DNA of 64,000 nt from Chryseobacterium gleum (GCA_945897565.1 CAMDFN010000009.1:21484-85483), one strand, 5' to 3'; positions 38,052 through 49,006 are shown, numbered from the stretch's first letter. Notes: a model not told the origin generated them from the sequence alone. Translations and numbers: made by a program.

Positions 38052-41000
38052 TTATCGAATCAAATTTATATGACCTTTTATAGTCTGACGTTCGTCAACT
38101 GATGGCAGTTTGACAGTAATCAGATAAGTATACGTCCCAACGGGGCATGGGTTGCCTTGCATACCAAAAGAACCATCCCAACCAAATTCAGGGTTCAATG
38201 ATTCAAAAATCACTTCGCCCCAACGGTTGTAAATGAGCATTTGGTAATTGTAAGGGTCAATCCCGGATGTAAAGATAGGCAGAAAGGTCTGATTGAATTG
38301 GTCGCCGTCAGGAGTAAATGAGTTTGGAATGTAATAAACCAAGCCTGGGTCAAAGCCAATGTAAAAGCTAGCTGTATCTACACAACCAAGGTTAGAATAG
38401 GCGTAAAGCACAACAGTTGTACCTTCGTTTTCAATATTAAAGATGTGCGTTGGTGCTTCTTCACTGGAAGAGCCGCCTTCACCAAAGTTCCATTGGTAAG
38501 TTGAGGCACCTACAGAACTATTCCAGAAAGAAAGCGCTTGGCTTGGCTCTGTAAATACTTGAGATGAAGGTTCAAACGCGGCGATCGGGTAGTTATCTAC
38601 TTCAATCATGTTCGCAATAGTTGTGCTGCTGCTACAACCATTTAGGGTGGCGGTCAAGGTGACCGAGAAAGCGCCATTCACCTGAAAATCTAATGTAGTT
38701 TGGGCGCCGTTAGCGCTGAGCTGGTTACTTGTTTGCCAATTGTAGGTGGTGTTGTTGAGTACGTCTGCACTGAAATTGACGCTTAACGGAACGCAACCTT
38801 GTAGGACGTTTGCACCAAAAGTGCTTATTGGTAAAGGCAACACTATAACCGTCGCTTGAATGGTATCTGAAGAGCAACCGTTCAGTATATTGAATACTTG
38901 AATGGTTGAGTCTTGAGAAGGGGTAAAAGTATGAGAAGCAATTCCTTGCACTGCGTTTGGCCCCCAATAGTAAGTGCCAGCTGGATTGGCAACGGCTTGC
39001 ATCGTAACCGGATCACCAAAGCAAATGGTTTGGTCATTCATCGTAATGGTTGGCACCGGATTCACCGTTAAGGTGGCGTTTACAGGGAGAGATGTACAAC
39101 CAGCCAAAGTATAAGTAACACTTTGAGAAGTAGTAGATAGTGGATTCAAGGAAATGGTGTCATTGGTGCTGCCATTGGCCCAAAGGAATTGTCCGTTAGG
39201 TAAGTTGGCACTCGCTATTAATATACCCGTTTGCCCCGCACAAATAGTTGCGTTTTGGACTTGAACAACTGGCGCTGGGTTTACAAGGATTTGCGCAAAT
39301 GCCGTATCTGTACATCCGGCTAGGTTGTAAATAACAGTATATGAGTTGGTGTTCGCTGGAGTAAGGCTCAGATTGGCAAGTGTGTTCGTACTACCCACCC
39401 AAGTGTAGGTTCCACCCACAAGATTGATTTGTGTGGTTATTGTGCCGGTACTGCCTGCACAAATAGTATCGTTCACTGCAGTAATACTTGGATACGGATT
39501 GACTGTTACGGTCATTGTTGCCGTATTGGCGCAAAGACCTATACTTGGCGTAAATGTATATGTTGTAGTAGCGTTGGTGTTTGGCGCAGGGCTCCAACTT
39601 CCGTTGACACCGTTGTTAGAAGTTGTAGGTAAGTTAATGGCCCCGCCGGTGCATATCGCAGCAATTGGCGTGAAAGCAGGGTTGGTATTCACCTGACTGG
39701 TAATGATAATTGATGCTGTATCTGTACAACCATTTGCAGCAGTAACTGTCACTGTATAGGTTCCTGCGGTAGTAACTTGCAATGCCGCGTTACTTCCGAG
39801 GTTTGCTGAACCGTTAGACCATGAATAAGAAACGCCACCGCTGGCAGTCAGTGAAATACTTGTGGCATTACAATCTAAAATGGTGGTAGTGGCACCATTT
39901 GTAATAGAAGCTGTTGGCGCTACAATATTTTGAGTGATGACAATCTGCTCTGTATCTGTACAACCATTTGCAGCTGTAGCGGTAACTGTGTATGTGCCAG
40001 GTGCAGTAATAGATAATGCAGCAGCAGTTCCTACAACACTTGTTGCGTTCGACCAAGAATAACTTACTCCACCATTTGCCGTCGCGGATATGCTTGTTTG
40101 CGAACAAGTAAGAACAGTTGCGTTAGAAGCGTTAAAAATACCAGCTACAGGTGTCGTGATGTTTTGTGTAATTGTACTGTTCGCTGTTGATGTACAACCA
40201 TTTGAACTTGTTACAGTAACGGTGTAGGTACCAGGGCTGGTAACGGCAAGTATTGCCGAAGTACCAACAATGGTTGTGCCGTTAGACCAAGAGTAACTGA
40301 TGCCACCACTTGCTGTGAGGTTTATTGTTGTTGTGCTGCAAGTGAGTATGCTTGTTGCTGGGGCACTTGCAATTGCAGTTGTTGGCGCAGTAGTATTTTG
40401 ACTAACTATTGTGGATGCCGTAGCCGTACAGCCGTTGGAACCAGTTACGGTTACGGTGTAGGTTCCAGGAGTGCTGACAGAAATACTAGCTTGCGTGCCT
40501 AAGTTGGTTCCTGCAGAAATCCAGGAATAAGAACCTCCTCCTGTTGCTGTTAAGGCAATACTTGTTGTAGTACACGTCAATTCTGCTGGGTTCGGCACAC
40601 TTGAAATTGCTCCAGGTGGCGGCGTAATATTTTGTGTAATTGTAGTTGCGCTCGTACCAGTACAGCCGTTTGTGCTAGAGGTAACAGTAACGGTGTAGGT
40701 GCCAGGTGTGGTGACTGTTAAGTTTGCAGAGGTTCCAACAATGGTAGTGCCGTTAGACCACGAATAGGTGCCGCCGCCAGTTGCCGTAAGGCTGATACTC
40801 GTGAGTGCGCAGGTCAACTGCGTTGCGGATGTATTATTGGTAATTGCAGCAGATGGTGCAGTAATATTTTGTGTGATGGTGATTTGTTCGGTATCGATAC
40901 AGCCGTTTACACTTGTTGCCGTGAGTGTAAATGTCCCCGGAGAACTCGGGCTAAAAGCTGCGGCGTTTCCAACTGTTGCTGTACCGTTGCTCCAATCGTA

Positions 41001-44000
41001 GCTTACCCCTCCGGTACCCGTAAGTGAGATCGATGTTTGGGTACAAGTAAGTATGGTTGTCGCTGTGTTGTTGGTGATCACTGCTGTCGGAACCGCAATA
41101 TTTTGAGTAACTGTATAGTTGGCTGTCCCTAAACAACCGTTAGCCTCAAGAATATTTAATGTATAGGTTCCGGGTGAGTTCACCACGAGACTAGCAACGT
41201 TTCCTGCGCCTGAGATTGGCCCAGTGCTAATAACGCTGGTTCCGTTTAACCAAGTAGCGGTTCCAGTTCCGGTAGATGAAGTTCCAGTTAAGGTAAGACT
41301 AGTATTACTGCAGGTTAGTACACCGTTGGCAGTTGCGGCAATACTTACGGTTGGCGCTTGGTTATTTTGTGTAATTGTTGTTGCTGCGGTTGCCGTACAA
41401 CCGTTAACTCCTGTAACTGTTACCGTGTAAGTGCCTGGATTTGAAATGCTAATTGTTGCGCCAGCACCAATATTGCTTGTACCATTACTCCAGGCATAAC
41501 TAATGCCGCCGGTTGCCGTTAGCGAAAGTGCACTATTGGTGCAAGACAACATAGTTGTATTTGGGTTAGCAGTAATAGACGCAGTTGGGGCTGTAATATT
41601 TTGTGTAATGACAACAGAAGAGGTTGTCGCACATCCATTTGCACCAGTTACTGTAACTGTATATGTGCCTGGATTGGTAACATTCAATGTTGCTGATGTC
41701 CCGAGAATGGTGGTTCCGTTAGACCATGAATAAGTTCCTCCACCCGTTGCGGTGAGGCCAATGCTCGTTTGGGTACAAGTAAGAATGGTTGTATTGGCGC
41801 CATTTGTAATGGAAACTATAGGTGCTACAACAGTCTGGGTAATCGTTACACTTGCTGTTGCGGTACAACCATTAGCACCGGTTACAGTCACTGTATATGT
41901 GCCGGGGCTACTTACGCTAAGTGCAGCATTTGTTCCAACAACACTTGTTCCGTTTGACCAAGAATAACTTGCGCCACCCGTTGCATTTAGATTGATGGCG
42001 GTAGTAGAACAATTTAGTGTGGTTGTATTCGTCGTGTTATTGATGACCACTGTAGGGGCAACAATATCTTGTGTAATGTTTGAATTGGCAATTGCTGTGC
42101 ACCCGTTTGCACCCGTTACGTTTACTGTATAAACTCCAGGTGTAGTGACATTGATACTTGCGGTGTTGCCAAGGTTGGTTGTTCCGTTCGACCAAGAATA
42201 GGTAAGTCCTCCACTGGCAACTAAGCTGATGCTCGTAGTCGCACAAGTAAGTATGTTTGTACCGGTAGTATTATTTATGGCTGCTAGTGGAACTGAAGTA
42301 TTCTGGGTGATATTTACACTTGAAATAGCGGAACACCCGTTAGCACCTGTCACCAATAAATTATAGGTTCCTGGATTGCTAACATTTATTGTGTTGGTTG
42401 CCCCAAGGCTATTTCCATTTTGGGTCCAGGTGTAAGTGCCGTTCCCGCTAGCGGTTAAAGTAATGCTTGTGGTGGTGCAAGTGAGAATATTACCCGGCAC
42501 ACTGCTGATACTAGAAGTTGGCGCTGAGAGGTCCTCAGTAATATTGAAATTTGCCGTATTAGCGCATCCGTTCGCACCGACGACGCTTACGCTGTAATTT
42601 CCTTGCGCATTCACTAATATACTTGCGCTTGTACCGAGGATGGTACCATTAGATTCCCATTCGTAAGTGCCTCCTCCTGTAGCGGTGAGGGTAATCGAAG
42701 GAATAGTACAGTTAATAACAGAACCATTTGAAGAACTAATGTTCACAACAGGTAAGGTAATATTATCAGTAATGCTGACACTCGTTGTATTGGTACAACC
42801 GTTTGCTCCGGTTGCGGTGACGGTGTAGGTTCCGGGTGTAGTAACGCTGAGCGCTGCATTGAGGCCAACGTTTGCTGTTCCGTTGCTCCAAGAATAGGTG
42901 GTTCCACCGGTGGCGGCAAGATCAATTGATGTCGTTGTACAGGTAAGTATTGTAGTAGCACTTGAATTGGTTATGCTTACTGTTGGCGTTATGATATCTT
43001 GAGTGATAATTTGGTTCAAAGTTGAAGTACAACCATTTGCACTTGTGACTGTAACCATACATGTGCCGGGGCTTGTTACGGTTAAACTTGCACTAGTTCC
43101 GACGATTGTTGTGCCGTTACTCCAAGAGTAGGTGCCACCGCCAGTTGCTGTCAAAGTTGCGGAAGTTGTGGTACAAGTGAGTTGTGTTGTTGAGTTGCTG
43201 ATACCAACGGTTGGAGCAGTAATGTTTTGTGTAATGTTGAGACTTGAGGTTGCAGTACAGCCTGAAGCATTACTAACTGTAACGGTATAGGCCCCAGGAG
43301 CATTTACAGATAAGTTTGCGCTTGTGCCAACAATGCTAGTTCCATTCGACCAAGAATAAGTACCACCGCCAGTTGCTGTCAATGAAATACTCGTTTGGGT
43401 ACAGGTTAACTCAGTTGCGTTGCTGTTGTTGGTTATGCCTGCAACCGGAAGTGCATTTATTGTAATGGTCATTGTTGCGGTAGTAGCGCATTGACCTGCT
43501 GTAGGAGTAAAGGTATAAGTCGTTGTTTGGTTATTATTTAAGGCTGGAGACCAAGTTCCGGTTATACCGTTGTTTGAGGTTGTAGGAAGAGGTGATATAA
43601 CAGCGCCTGAACAGAAAGCAGCAACCTGAGTAAAGCTAGGCGTGGCATTGGCTGTGACAGTAACAACACCATTGACATTGCTGGTCCCATTCCAAAATCC
43701 ACCGCCTCCAGCATTGAATCCACCGTATACTGTACAGCCATTATAGGTGTAACTAAAAGCGTAATAATAAGTGCCTGGTGTCAAACCTGTTAATGTTCCG
43801 GAGTATTCGTCGTTATTTGGATTGACAGAAGAGAAAGGATTGTAGGTCGCGGCAGACCAAGCGCTTGTAGGCCATGCAGCTGGGTTGGTATTTGAAGTAG
43901 ACAAACCATAAGAGACGGTTATTCCCGCCGCTTGACCAACTGGGTTGGTTAAGCCGTTTTCAAAAACTTGACCAAAAATGGAGAGTGATTGACCCTGGCA

Positions 44001-46043
44001 AATTGTTGAGGTACCGGGCCATTGGATATTTGCCCAATCTAATGTATTTGCTAAAGTCGCAGTGCCTGTTGCGGTTCCTGCAGGGCAGCCTGGAACTGTA
44101 TAACTTACGTCGTAGGTGGTAGTAGCAGCAGGACTCACTGTGATACTGCTGGTGTTTTGCCCACCTGGAGACCAACTAAATGTGCCGCCAGTTGGACTTG
44201 CGGTAGCGTTTAGCGTGACACTTGTACCTGGACAAAAGGTAACGGGCGCAATACTCACCGTCGGGCTAGGCGCTACGGTTACAGTGCCTGAGGAACTAGC
44301 CGATGAACAGCCATTGAGTGTATATACAACGCTGTAACTTGTGGTATTTGTTGGGCTAACAGTGATTGTGTTCGATGTTTGCCCACCTGGGCTCCAGAGG
44401 TAGGTTCCGCCTGCCGCACTTGGTGTTGCCGTTAACGTAGCTGCTTGTCCAGCGCAAGTAGAAGTCGAGTTTACACTTACGGTAGGTGCGGATGCTATAG
44501 TAACGGTAACTTGGTCTTGATTGGTACAGCCGTTGGCGCTGGCTGTTAGGGTATATGTAGTTGTAGTGGTTGGGCTGGCAGTTGTTGTGAGTGTATTTGT
44601 ACTCGATAAAGTTGCCGATGGGCTCCAGGTAACTGTTGGGGTAACTGTACCCGCACAGCCTGCTATTGGCACCGCTATTGTTTGCCCGCCCGTTAAAATG
44701 GCTATTCCGCCGCTTACGGAAGTACCAGTGAGGCCGCCGCAAAGAATGTTGTAACCAGCTACATTTGAGTTGGAGGGTCCTTGCGTTTCTAAATTGAATG
44801 AAAACGGCGGGTTGGTAGGATTGCTGATCGTAATGGTATTGTTCGAACCCGCTAGATAAGGACCTCCAGAGCCAATTACGGCACCAAGGGAGTTGGTCAT
44901 CGTCCAGGTGGTTTCATCTAGATTACTACCACTAAAAATATTCACGGTGATATCGCCAGTAAAGCCACCACTTGCACTTGCGGTACCGTTAAGCGTTGTT
45001 GATCCTTGGCCAGCACACAAGGAAACATCAGGCCCAGCATTTACTGTTGGTAATGGATTGACATAAACGGTGACTTGGTCTTGAGCCGAACAAGCACCTT
45101 GTGTAGCAGTTAGCGTATAGGTGGTGGTGGTGGTGGGGCTCGCGGTCGGATTCAAGATAGTGCTTGAACTCAAAGCCGTTGCCGGACTCCAAGTATAAGT
45201 GATTGGCAAAGTGCTGGTGCCGCCGGTAGTACCGCAGTTTGCAACAGAAACAGTAGTGGAAAGGCAAGGCCCGACAGAACCAGAGGCCACGCTTGTGCCG
45301 TTACACGTAATATTGTAATTGGCGGTGTTGTCACAGATGATACCTTGGGTTTCTAGGTAAAAACTATAAGGCCCCGTACCTGGAGTGGCAATGGTAATAG
45401 TATTAGTTGATGCTAAAGCATATGGACCTCCTGAACCCACTGTAGATCCGGATGCATTGGTAAGCGTCCAAGAAACCATGTCAAGCCAACTCGCACCGCT
45501 AATAGTGACAACTATTGTGCCCCCGCTAGAACCCGTTCCGCCACCTGTTCCTGCTGTGGCAGAGCCAGATAGTTGGCCAGCTGCGCCTGCGCAGATGATC
45601 ACATCATTGCCGGCATTTACTACAGGGTTTGAGCACGGCGGCGTTGGGCAGCTAACTGAGTAGGCCATAGTGGCTGCTCCGAAAAGCGGATTACAAATAA
45701 ATTGAGAAAGTTGAATACTATATGCAGCAGTAGCGGGGCAGGTCCAGACGGCATTTGTTTGCAGCGCACATTGGTCATCCCAACCTTGGACCAGCGCAAG
45801 GGAAGAATTGTAAATGCGCAAATAGGTATCGACCGAACTAAGCCCACAGGTGGTAAAGGTATAAGTACAGCCAGCGGTACCCGTAAATGTGAAAACGGGT
45901 GCAGTTCCGGCCGGGAAGGTAGCCGTGTTTTGAACGGTACTTGTTGGCGTAATTGCGGTAGTGCTCGTGGCAGTAGTGCAGTACTGAGCTTGGGACTGAA
46001 AAACCAAGGCAAGCAAAAGCCCAATAAAGGCGATATAGCGCAT
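38052..46043 (-). CDS. Giant (2663 aa) multi-repeat T9SS type B sorting domain adhesin-like protein
   Basis: Signal peptide MRYIAFIGLLLALVFQSQAQ; 16 tandem ~78 aa modules; C-term YIPNSFTPDGDQFNQTF...IYNRWGEVIFES...GWDGSF...PVGTYTYLI. Confidence 0.93.
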   Translation of the reverse strand: MRYIAFIGLLLALVFQSQAQYCTTATSTTAITPTSTVQNTATFPAGTAPVFTFTGTAGCTYTFTTCGLSSVDTYLRIYNSSLALVQGWDDQCALQTNAVWTCPATAAYSIQLSQFICNPLFGAATMAYSVSCPTPPCSNPVVNAGNDVIICAGAAGQLSGSATAGTGGGTGSSGGTIVVTISGASWLDMVSWTLTNASGSTVGSGGPYALASTNTITIATPGTGPYSFYLETQGIICDNTANYNITCNGTSVASGSVGPCLSTTVSVANCGTTGGTSTLPITYTWSPATALSSSTILNPTASPTTTTTYTLTATQGACSAQDQVTVYVNPLPTVNAGPDVSLCAGQGSTTLNGTASASGGFTGDITVNIFSGSNLDETTWTMTNSLGAVIGSGGPYLAGSNNTITISNPTNPPFSFNLETQGPSNSNVAGYNILCGGLTGTSVSGGIAILTGGQTIAVPIAGCAGTVTPTVTWSPSATLSSTNTLTTTASPTTTTTYTLTASANGCTNQDQVTVTIASAPTVSVNSTSTCAGQAATLTATPSAAGGTYLWSPGGQTSNTITVSPTNTTSYSVVYTLNGCSSASSSGTVTVAPSPTVSIAPVTFCPGTSVTLNATASPTGGTFSWSPGGQNTSSITVSPAATTTYDVSYTVPGCPAGTATGTATLANTLDWANIQWPGTSTICQGQSLSIFGQVFENGLTNPVGQAAGITVSYGLSTSNTNPAAWPTSAWSAATYNPFSSVNPNNDEYSGTLTGLTPGTYYYAFSYTYNGCTVYGGFNAGGGGFWNGTSNVNGVVTVTANATPSFTQVAAFCSGAVISPLPTTSNNGITGTWSPALNNNQTTTYTFTPTAGQCATTATMTITINALPVAGITNNSNATELTCTQTSISLTATGGGTYSWSNGTSIVGTSANLSVNAPGAYTVTVSNASGCTATSSLNITQNITAPTVGISNSTTQLTCTTTSATLTATGGGTYSWSNGTTIVGTSASLTVTSPGTCMVTVTSANGCTSTLNQIITQDIITPTVSITNSSATTILTCTTTSIDLAATGGTTYSWSNGTANVGLNAALSVTTPGTYTVTATGANGCTNTTSVSITDNITLPVVNISSSNGSVINCTIPSITLTATGGGTYEWESNGTILGTSASILVNAQGNYSVSVVGANGCANTANFNITEDLSAPTSSISSVPGNILTCTTTSITLTASGNGTYTWTQNGNSLGATNTINVSNPGTYNLLVTGANGCSAISSVNITQNTSVPLAAINNTTGTNILTCATTSISLVASGGLTYSWSNGTTNLGNTASINVTTPGVYTVNVTGANGCTAIANSNITQDIVAPTVVINNTTNTTTLNCSTTAINLNATGGASYSWSNGTSVVGTNAALSVSSPGTYTVTVTGANGCTATASVTITQTVVAPIVSITNGANTTILTCTQTSIGLTATGGGTYSWSNGTTILGTSATLNVTNPGTYTVTVTGANGCATTSSVVITQNITAPTASITANPNTTMLSCTNSALSLTATGGISYAWSNGTSNIGAGATISISNPGTYTVTVTGVNGCTATAATTITQNNQAPTVSIAATANGVLTCSNTSLTLTGTSSTGTGTATWLNGTSVISTGPISGAGNVASLVVNSPGTYTLNILEANGCLGTANYTVTQNIAVPTAVITNNTATTILTCTQTSISLTGTGGVSYDWSNGTATVGNAAAFSPSSPGTFTLTATSVNGCIDTEQITITQNITAPSAAITNNTSATQLTCALTSISLTATGGGTYSWSNGTTIVGTSANLTVTTPGTYTVTVTSSTNGCTGTSATTITQNITPPPGAISSVPNPAELTCTTTSIALTATGGGSYSWISAGTNLGTQASISVSTPGTYTVTVTGSNGCTATASTIVSQNTTAPTTAIASAPATSILTCSTTTINLTASGGISYSWSNGTTIVGTSAILAVTSPGTYTVTVTSSNGCTSTANSTITQNITTPVAGIFNASNATVLTCSQTSISATANGGVSYSWSNATSVVGTAAALSITAPGTYTVTATAANGCTDTEQIVITQNIVAPTASITNGATTTILDCNATSISLTASGGVSYSWSNGSANLGSNAALQVTTAGTYTVTVTAANGCTDTASIIITSQVNTNPAFTPIAAICTGGAINLPTTSNNGVNGSWSPAPNTNATTTYTFTPSIGLCANTATMTVTVNPYPSITAVNDTICAGSTGTITTQINLVGGTYTWVGSTNTLANLSLTPANTNSYTVIYNLAGCTDTAFAQILVNPAPVVQVQNATICAGQTGILIASANLPNGQFLWANGSTNDTISLNPLSTTSQSVTYTLAGCTSLPVNATLTVNPVPTITMNDQTICFGDPVTMQAVANPAGTYYWGPNAVQGIASHTFTPSQDSTIQVFNILNGCSSDTIQATVIVLPLPISTFGANVLQGCVPLSVNFSADVLNNTTYNWQTSNQLSANGAQTTLDFQVNGAFSVTLTATLNGCSSSTTIANMIEVDNYPIAAFEPSSQVFTEPSQALSFWNSSVGASTYQWNFGEGGSSSEEAPTHIFNIENEGTTVVLYAYSNLGCVDTASFYIGFDPGLVYYIPNSFTPDGDQFNQTFLPIFTSGIDPYNYQMLIYNRWGEVIFESLNPEFGWDGSFGMQGNPCPVGTYTYLITVKLPSVDERQTIKGHINLIR
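39695..43440 (-). repeat. Coding tandem repeat: 16 copies of ~78 aa (about 234 bp) module
   Basis: Recurrent LTCTxTSISLTATGGGTYSWSNGTTIVGTSAxLxVTxPGTYTVTVTGANGCTATAxxxITQNITAPTxxIxN. Confidence 0.9.
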
Positions 46044-46079
46044 TTTTGAGTAGTAGTGTTTGGTTAAAATAATTTTAGC

Positions 46080-46095
46080 TTGCTAAATTTAGCAA
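46080..46095. promoter_or_regulatory. Perfect 16-bp palindrome upstream of the adhesin gene
   Basis: TTGCTAAATTTAGCAA equals its own reverse complement; 37-52 nt upstream of the ATG at 46043. Confidence 0.4.
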
Positions 46096-46134
46096 AAGCA
46101 TAACGAAATACCAACTAAAGCGTTGCCTTTTACG

Positions 46135-46163
46135 CAAATAAAAAAGGCTTCCGAAGAAGCCTT
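46135..46163 (-). terminator. Rho-independent terminator downstream of accC
   Basis: AAGGCTTC-CGAA-GAAGCCTT perfect 8-bp stem (46144-46163); followed on the minus strand by TTTTTTATTTG. Confidence 0.75.
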
Positions 46164-46166
46164 AAA

Positions 46167-47501
46167 TTAAAATTTGAAAGTGTCCATAAACTTCGTGGTG
46201 AAGTTCCCTGCATTGAAGTCGGGATTTTCCATGAGTTTTTGATGGAATGGAATGGTTGTTTTGACTCCTCCAATCACATATTCGCTAAGCGCACGCTTCA
46301 TTTTTAAGATGGCTTCTTCGCGTGTTTGTGCTACTACAATTAGTTTAGAAATCATGGAGTCGTAGTACGGTGGAATAGAATAGCCAGCGTAAACGTGAGC
46401 ATCTATGCGCACACCATGCCCGCCCGGGCAGTGGTAGTCTGTGATTTTCCCTGGACTCGGTCGAAAGTCTGCATATGGGTCTTCAGCATTGATGCGACAC
46501 TGAATAGCGTGCATGGTTGGGTAGTAATTTTTACCGGAGATTTTCTCACCAGCTGCAATTTTGATTTGCTCTTTAATGAGGTCAAAATTGATGACTTCTT
46601 CAGTAATGGTGTGCTCTACTTGAATGCGCGTATTCATCTCCATAAAGTAGAAATCGCGGTTTTTGTCGACCAAAAATTCGACGGTTCCAACGCCTTCATA
46701 ACGAACAGCTTTGGCTGCTTTAATTGCGGCCTCGCCCATTCTTTCGCGCAGTTCGTCGGTCATGAATGGCGAAGGTGTTTCTTCAACAAGTTTTTGATGG
46801 CGGCGCTGAATAGAACAATCGCGTTCAGATAGGTGACAAGCATTGCCGTATTGGTCTCCGGCAATTTGGATTTCGATGTGGCGGGGTTCTTCGATGAATT
46901 TCTCCATATAGATGCCGTCGTTGCCAAAAGCTGCTCCAGCTTCTTGACGCGCGGAATCCCAGGCTGCTTCCATTTCGTCTTTTTTCCAGACGATGCGCAT
47001 GCCTTTTCCACCACCACCTGCAGTCGCTTTTAAAATGACTGGGTATTTCACAACTTCTGCCGTTACAAAGGCATCGTCTAAATCTTTTATCAGCCCAGTA
47101 GATCCAGGAATACAAGGCACACCAGCTGCAATCATTGTAGCTTTTGCGGTGGCTTTGTCTCCCATACCTGCAATTTGCTCAGGGAGGGCACCAATGAATT
47201 TTATGCCGTTCTCCTGACAAACTTTAGAAAATTTCTCATTTTCAGACAAAAATCCATAACCCGGATGGATGGCATCGGCATTTGTAATTTCTGCAGCAGC
47301 GATAATGTTAGGGATGCTCAAATAAGACAGCGCGCTCGTTGGCGGGCCAATACATACTGCTTCGTCTGCAAAACGAACGGGCAAGCTTTCTTTGTCAGCG
47401 GTTGAATAAACGGCCACCGTCTTGATGCCCATTTCTTTACAGGTACGAATCACGCGCAGCGCAATTTCGCCGCGATTGGCAATCAATATTTTTTTAAACA
47501 T
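46167..47501 (-). CDS. accC: Acetyl-CoA carboxylase biotin carboxylase subunit
   Basis: [55 protein letters not shown]. Confidence 0.98.
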   Translation of the reverse strand: MFKKILIANRGEIALRVIRTCKEMGIKTVAVYSTADKESLPVRFADEAVCIGPPTSALSYLSIPNIIAAAEITNADAIHPGYGFLSENEKFSKVCQENGIKFIGALPEQIAGMGDKATAKATMIAAGVPCIPGSTGLIKDLDDAFVTAEVVKYPVILKATAGGGGKGMRIVWKKDEMEAAWDSARQEAGAAFGNDGIYMEKFIEEPRHIEIQIAGDQYGNACHLSERDCSIQRRHQKLVEETPSPFMTDELRERMGEAAIKAAKAVRYEGVGTVEFLVDKNRDFYFMEMNTRIQVEHTITEEVINFDLIKEQIKIAAGEKISGKNYYPTMHAIQCRINAEDPYADFRPSPGKITDYHCPGGHGVRIDAHVYAGYSIPPYYDSMISKLIVVAQTREEAILKMKRALSEYVIGGVKTTIPFHQKLMENPDFNAGNFTTKFMDTFKF

Positions 47502-47511
47502 GTTTTAGTTT

Positions 47512-47988
47512 TTATGCTGGATCAACTAAAAATAATGGCTGATCGTAGTCCACAGGACTAGCGTTGTCTACAAGAACTTTAACAATTTTGCCGGAGATTT
47601 CTGCTTCAATTTCATTGAAAGTTTTCATGGCTTCAATGATACAAACTTTGTCTCCACTTTGGATGGTGTCACCAACATTGACAAAAGCGTCTTTATCTGG
47701 CCCAGGTGTACGGTAAAACGTACCAATCATTGGCGATTTGATAGTGATATATTTGCTGTCGTCTGCAGTGTTTGTTTCTGTGCTTGCAGGCGCAGCGCTT
47801 GTGCTTGCGAGTGCGGGTGCGGGTGCTGCAGCAATTGGTGCAGCCATCATTGGTGCCGTTTGGTACATGATTTGCTCAGACGGACTTCCTTTGATGGAGA
47901 TACGAAAACCTTCTCTTTCGATTTCAACTTTGCCGAGTCCGGATTTGGACACCAATTTGATGAGGTCTTTGATTTCTTCTAAATTCAT
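47512..47988 (-). CDS. accB: Acetyl-CoA carboxylase biotin carboxyl carrier protein
   Basis: 158 aa; Ala/Pro linker; biotinylation motif [15 protein letters not shown]. Confidence 0.96.
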   Translation of the reverse strand: MNLEEIKDLIKLVSKSGLGKVEIEREGFRISIKGSPSEQIMYQTAPMMAAPIAAAPAPALASTSAAPASTETNTADDSKYITIKSPMIGTFYRTPGPDKDAFVNVGDTIQSGDKVCIIEAMKTFNEIEAEISGKIVKVLVDNASPVDYDQPLFLVDPA

Positions 47989-48016
47989 GGTATTATTTTT
48001 TTCAAAGTTAATTTAA

Positions 48017-49006
48017 TTATGAATTGTAGGCCCATTTGAGGTAAATAGCTCCCCAAGTAAAGCCGCCGCCGAATGCAGAAAGGATGAGCACGTCGCCTTT
48101 TTTAAGCTGGCTTTCGTAATCCCATAAGCAAAGGGGCAAGGTGCCTGCAGTGGTATTGCCATAGCGCTGGATGTTGATCATGACTTTTTCTTTGGTCAAG
48201 CCCATTCGGTTTGCAGTAGCGTCAATGATGCGCAGATTGGCTTGGTGTGGAACCAACCAGCTGACGTCGTCACTAGTCAAGTTGTTGCGCTCCATAATTT
48301 CAGCAGAGACATCTGCCATATTGGTAACTGCAAACTTGAAAACAGCTTGTCCTTCTTGCTTGACATAATGCAAGCGGTTTTCAACTGTTTCAACAGATGC
48401 TGGCATAGCCGAGCCTCCGGCAGGCTGTTGTAAATACTGACGGCCTGCACCGTCGCTTTTTAAGATGAAGTCCATGACGCCATTGCCTTCTTCGTTTGGT
48501 TCGAGCAATACGGCACCAGCGCCATCGCCAAAAATAACGCAAGTAGTGCGGTCTTGGTAGTCAATAATGGAGGTCATTTTATCGACACCAATGACTAATA
48601 CTTTTTTGTGTTTACCTGACTCAATGAATTGTGAACCTGTAGATAGGGCATATAAAAATCCAGAACAAGCTGCATTGACATCAAAACTCCAGGCGTTTTT
48701 CATTCCAACTTTGTCACAAACGATATTGGCCGTGCTCGGAAAAGGGTGGTCTGGGGTTACCGTACCTACAATAACCAATTCAATATCTAGTGGGTCGATG
48801 CCTTTTTTCTCTAGTAGCGCTTTTACTGCAGCTGCAGCCATATCGGAACTTGCGCCGTCTTTCATGATGCGGCGTTCTTTGATGCCGGTGCGGCTCAGGA
48901 TCCATTCATCGGAGGTATCTACCAACTTCGCTAAATCTTCGTTTGATAGGATGTGTTCGGGCACATAGCCCTGAACAGCGGTAATAGCTGCGGTAATTTT
49001 ACCCAT
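48017..49006 (-). CDS. fabH: Beta-ketoacyl-ACP synthase III
   Basis: [58 protein letters not shown]. Confidence 0.97.
   Translation of the reverse strand: MGKITAAITAVQGYVPEHILSNEDLAKLVDTSDEWILSRTGIKERRIMKDGASSDMAAAAVKALLEKKGIDPLDIELVIVGTVTPDHPFPSTANIVCDKVGMKNAWSFDVNAACSGFLYALSTGSQFIESGKHKKVLVIGVDKMTSIIDYQDRTTCVIFGDGAGAVLLEPNEEGNGVMDFILKSDGAGRQYLQQPAGGSAMPASVETVENRLHYVKQEGQAVFKFAVTNMADVSAEIMERNNLTSDDVSWLVPHQANLRIIDATANRMGLTKEKVMINIQRYGNTTAGTLPLCLWDYESQLKKGDVLILSAFGGGFTWGAIYLKWAYNS

Noticed and set aside
39695-43440. CRISPR-like regular repeat spacing
   Set aside because: Repeat period ~234 bp is in frame within a coding sequence and lacks short identical repeats with unique spacers.
39424-45663. 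Many plus-strand and alternate-frame ORFs (e.g. 40768..41001, 41224..41430, 44521..44754, 45702..46049)
   Set aside because: They are shadow ORFs opposite the repetitive adhesin gene and have low-complexity composition (VTVTVYVPG repeats).
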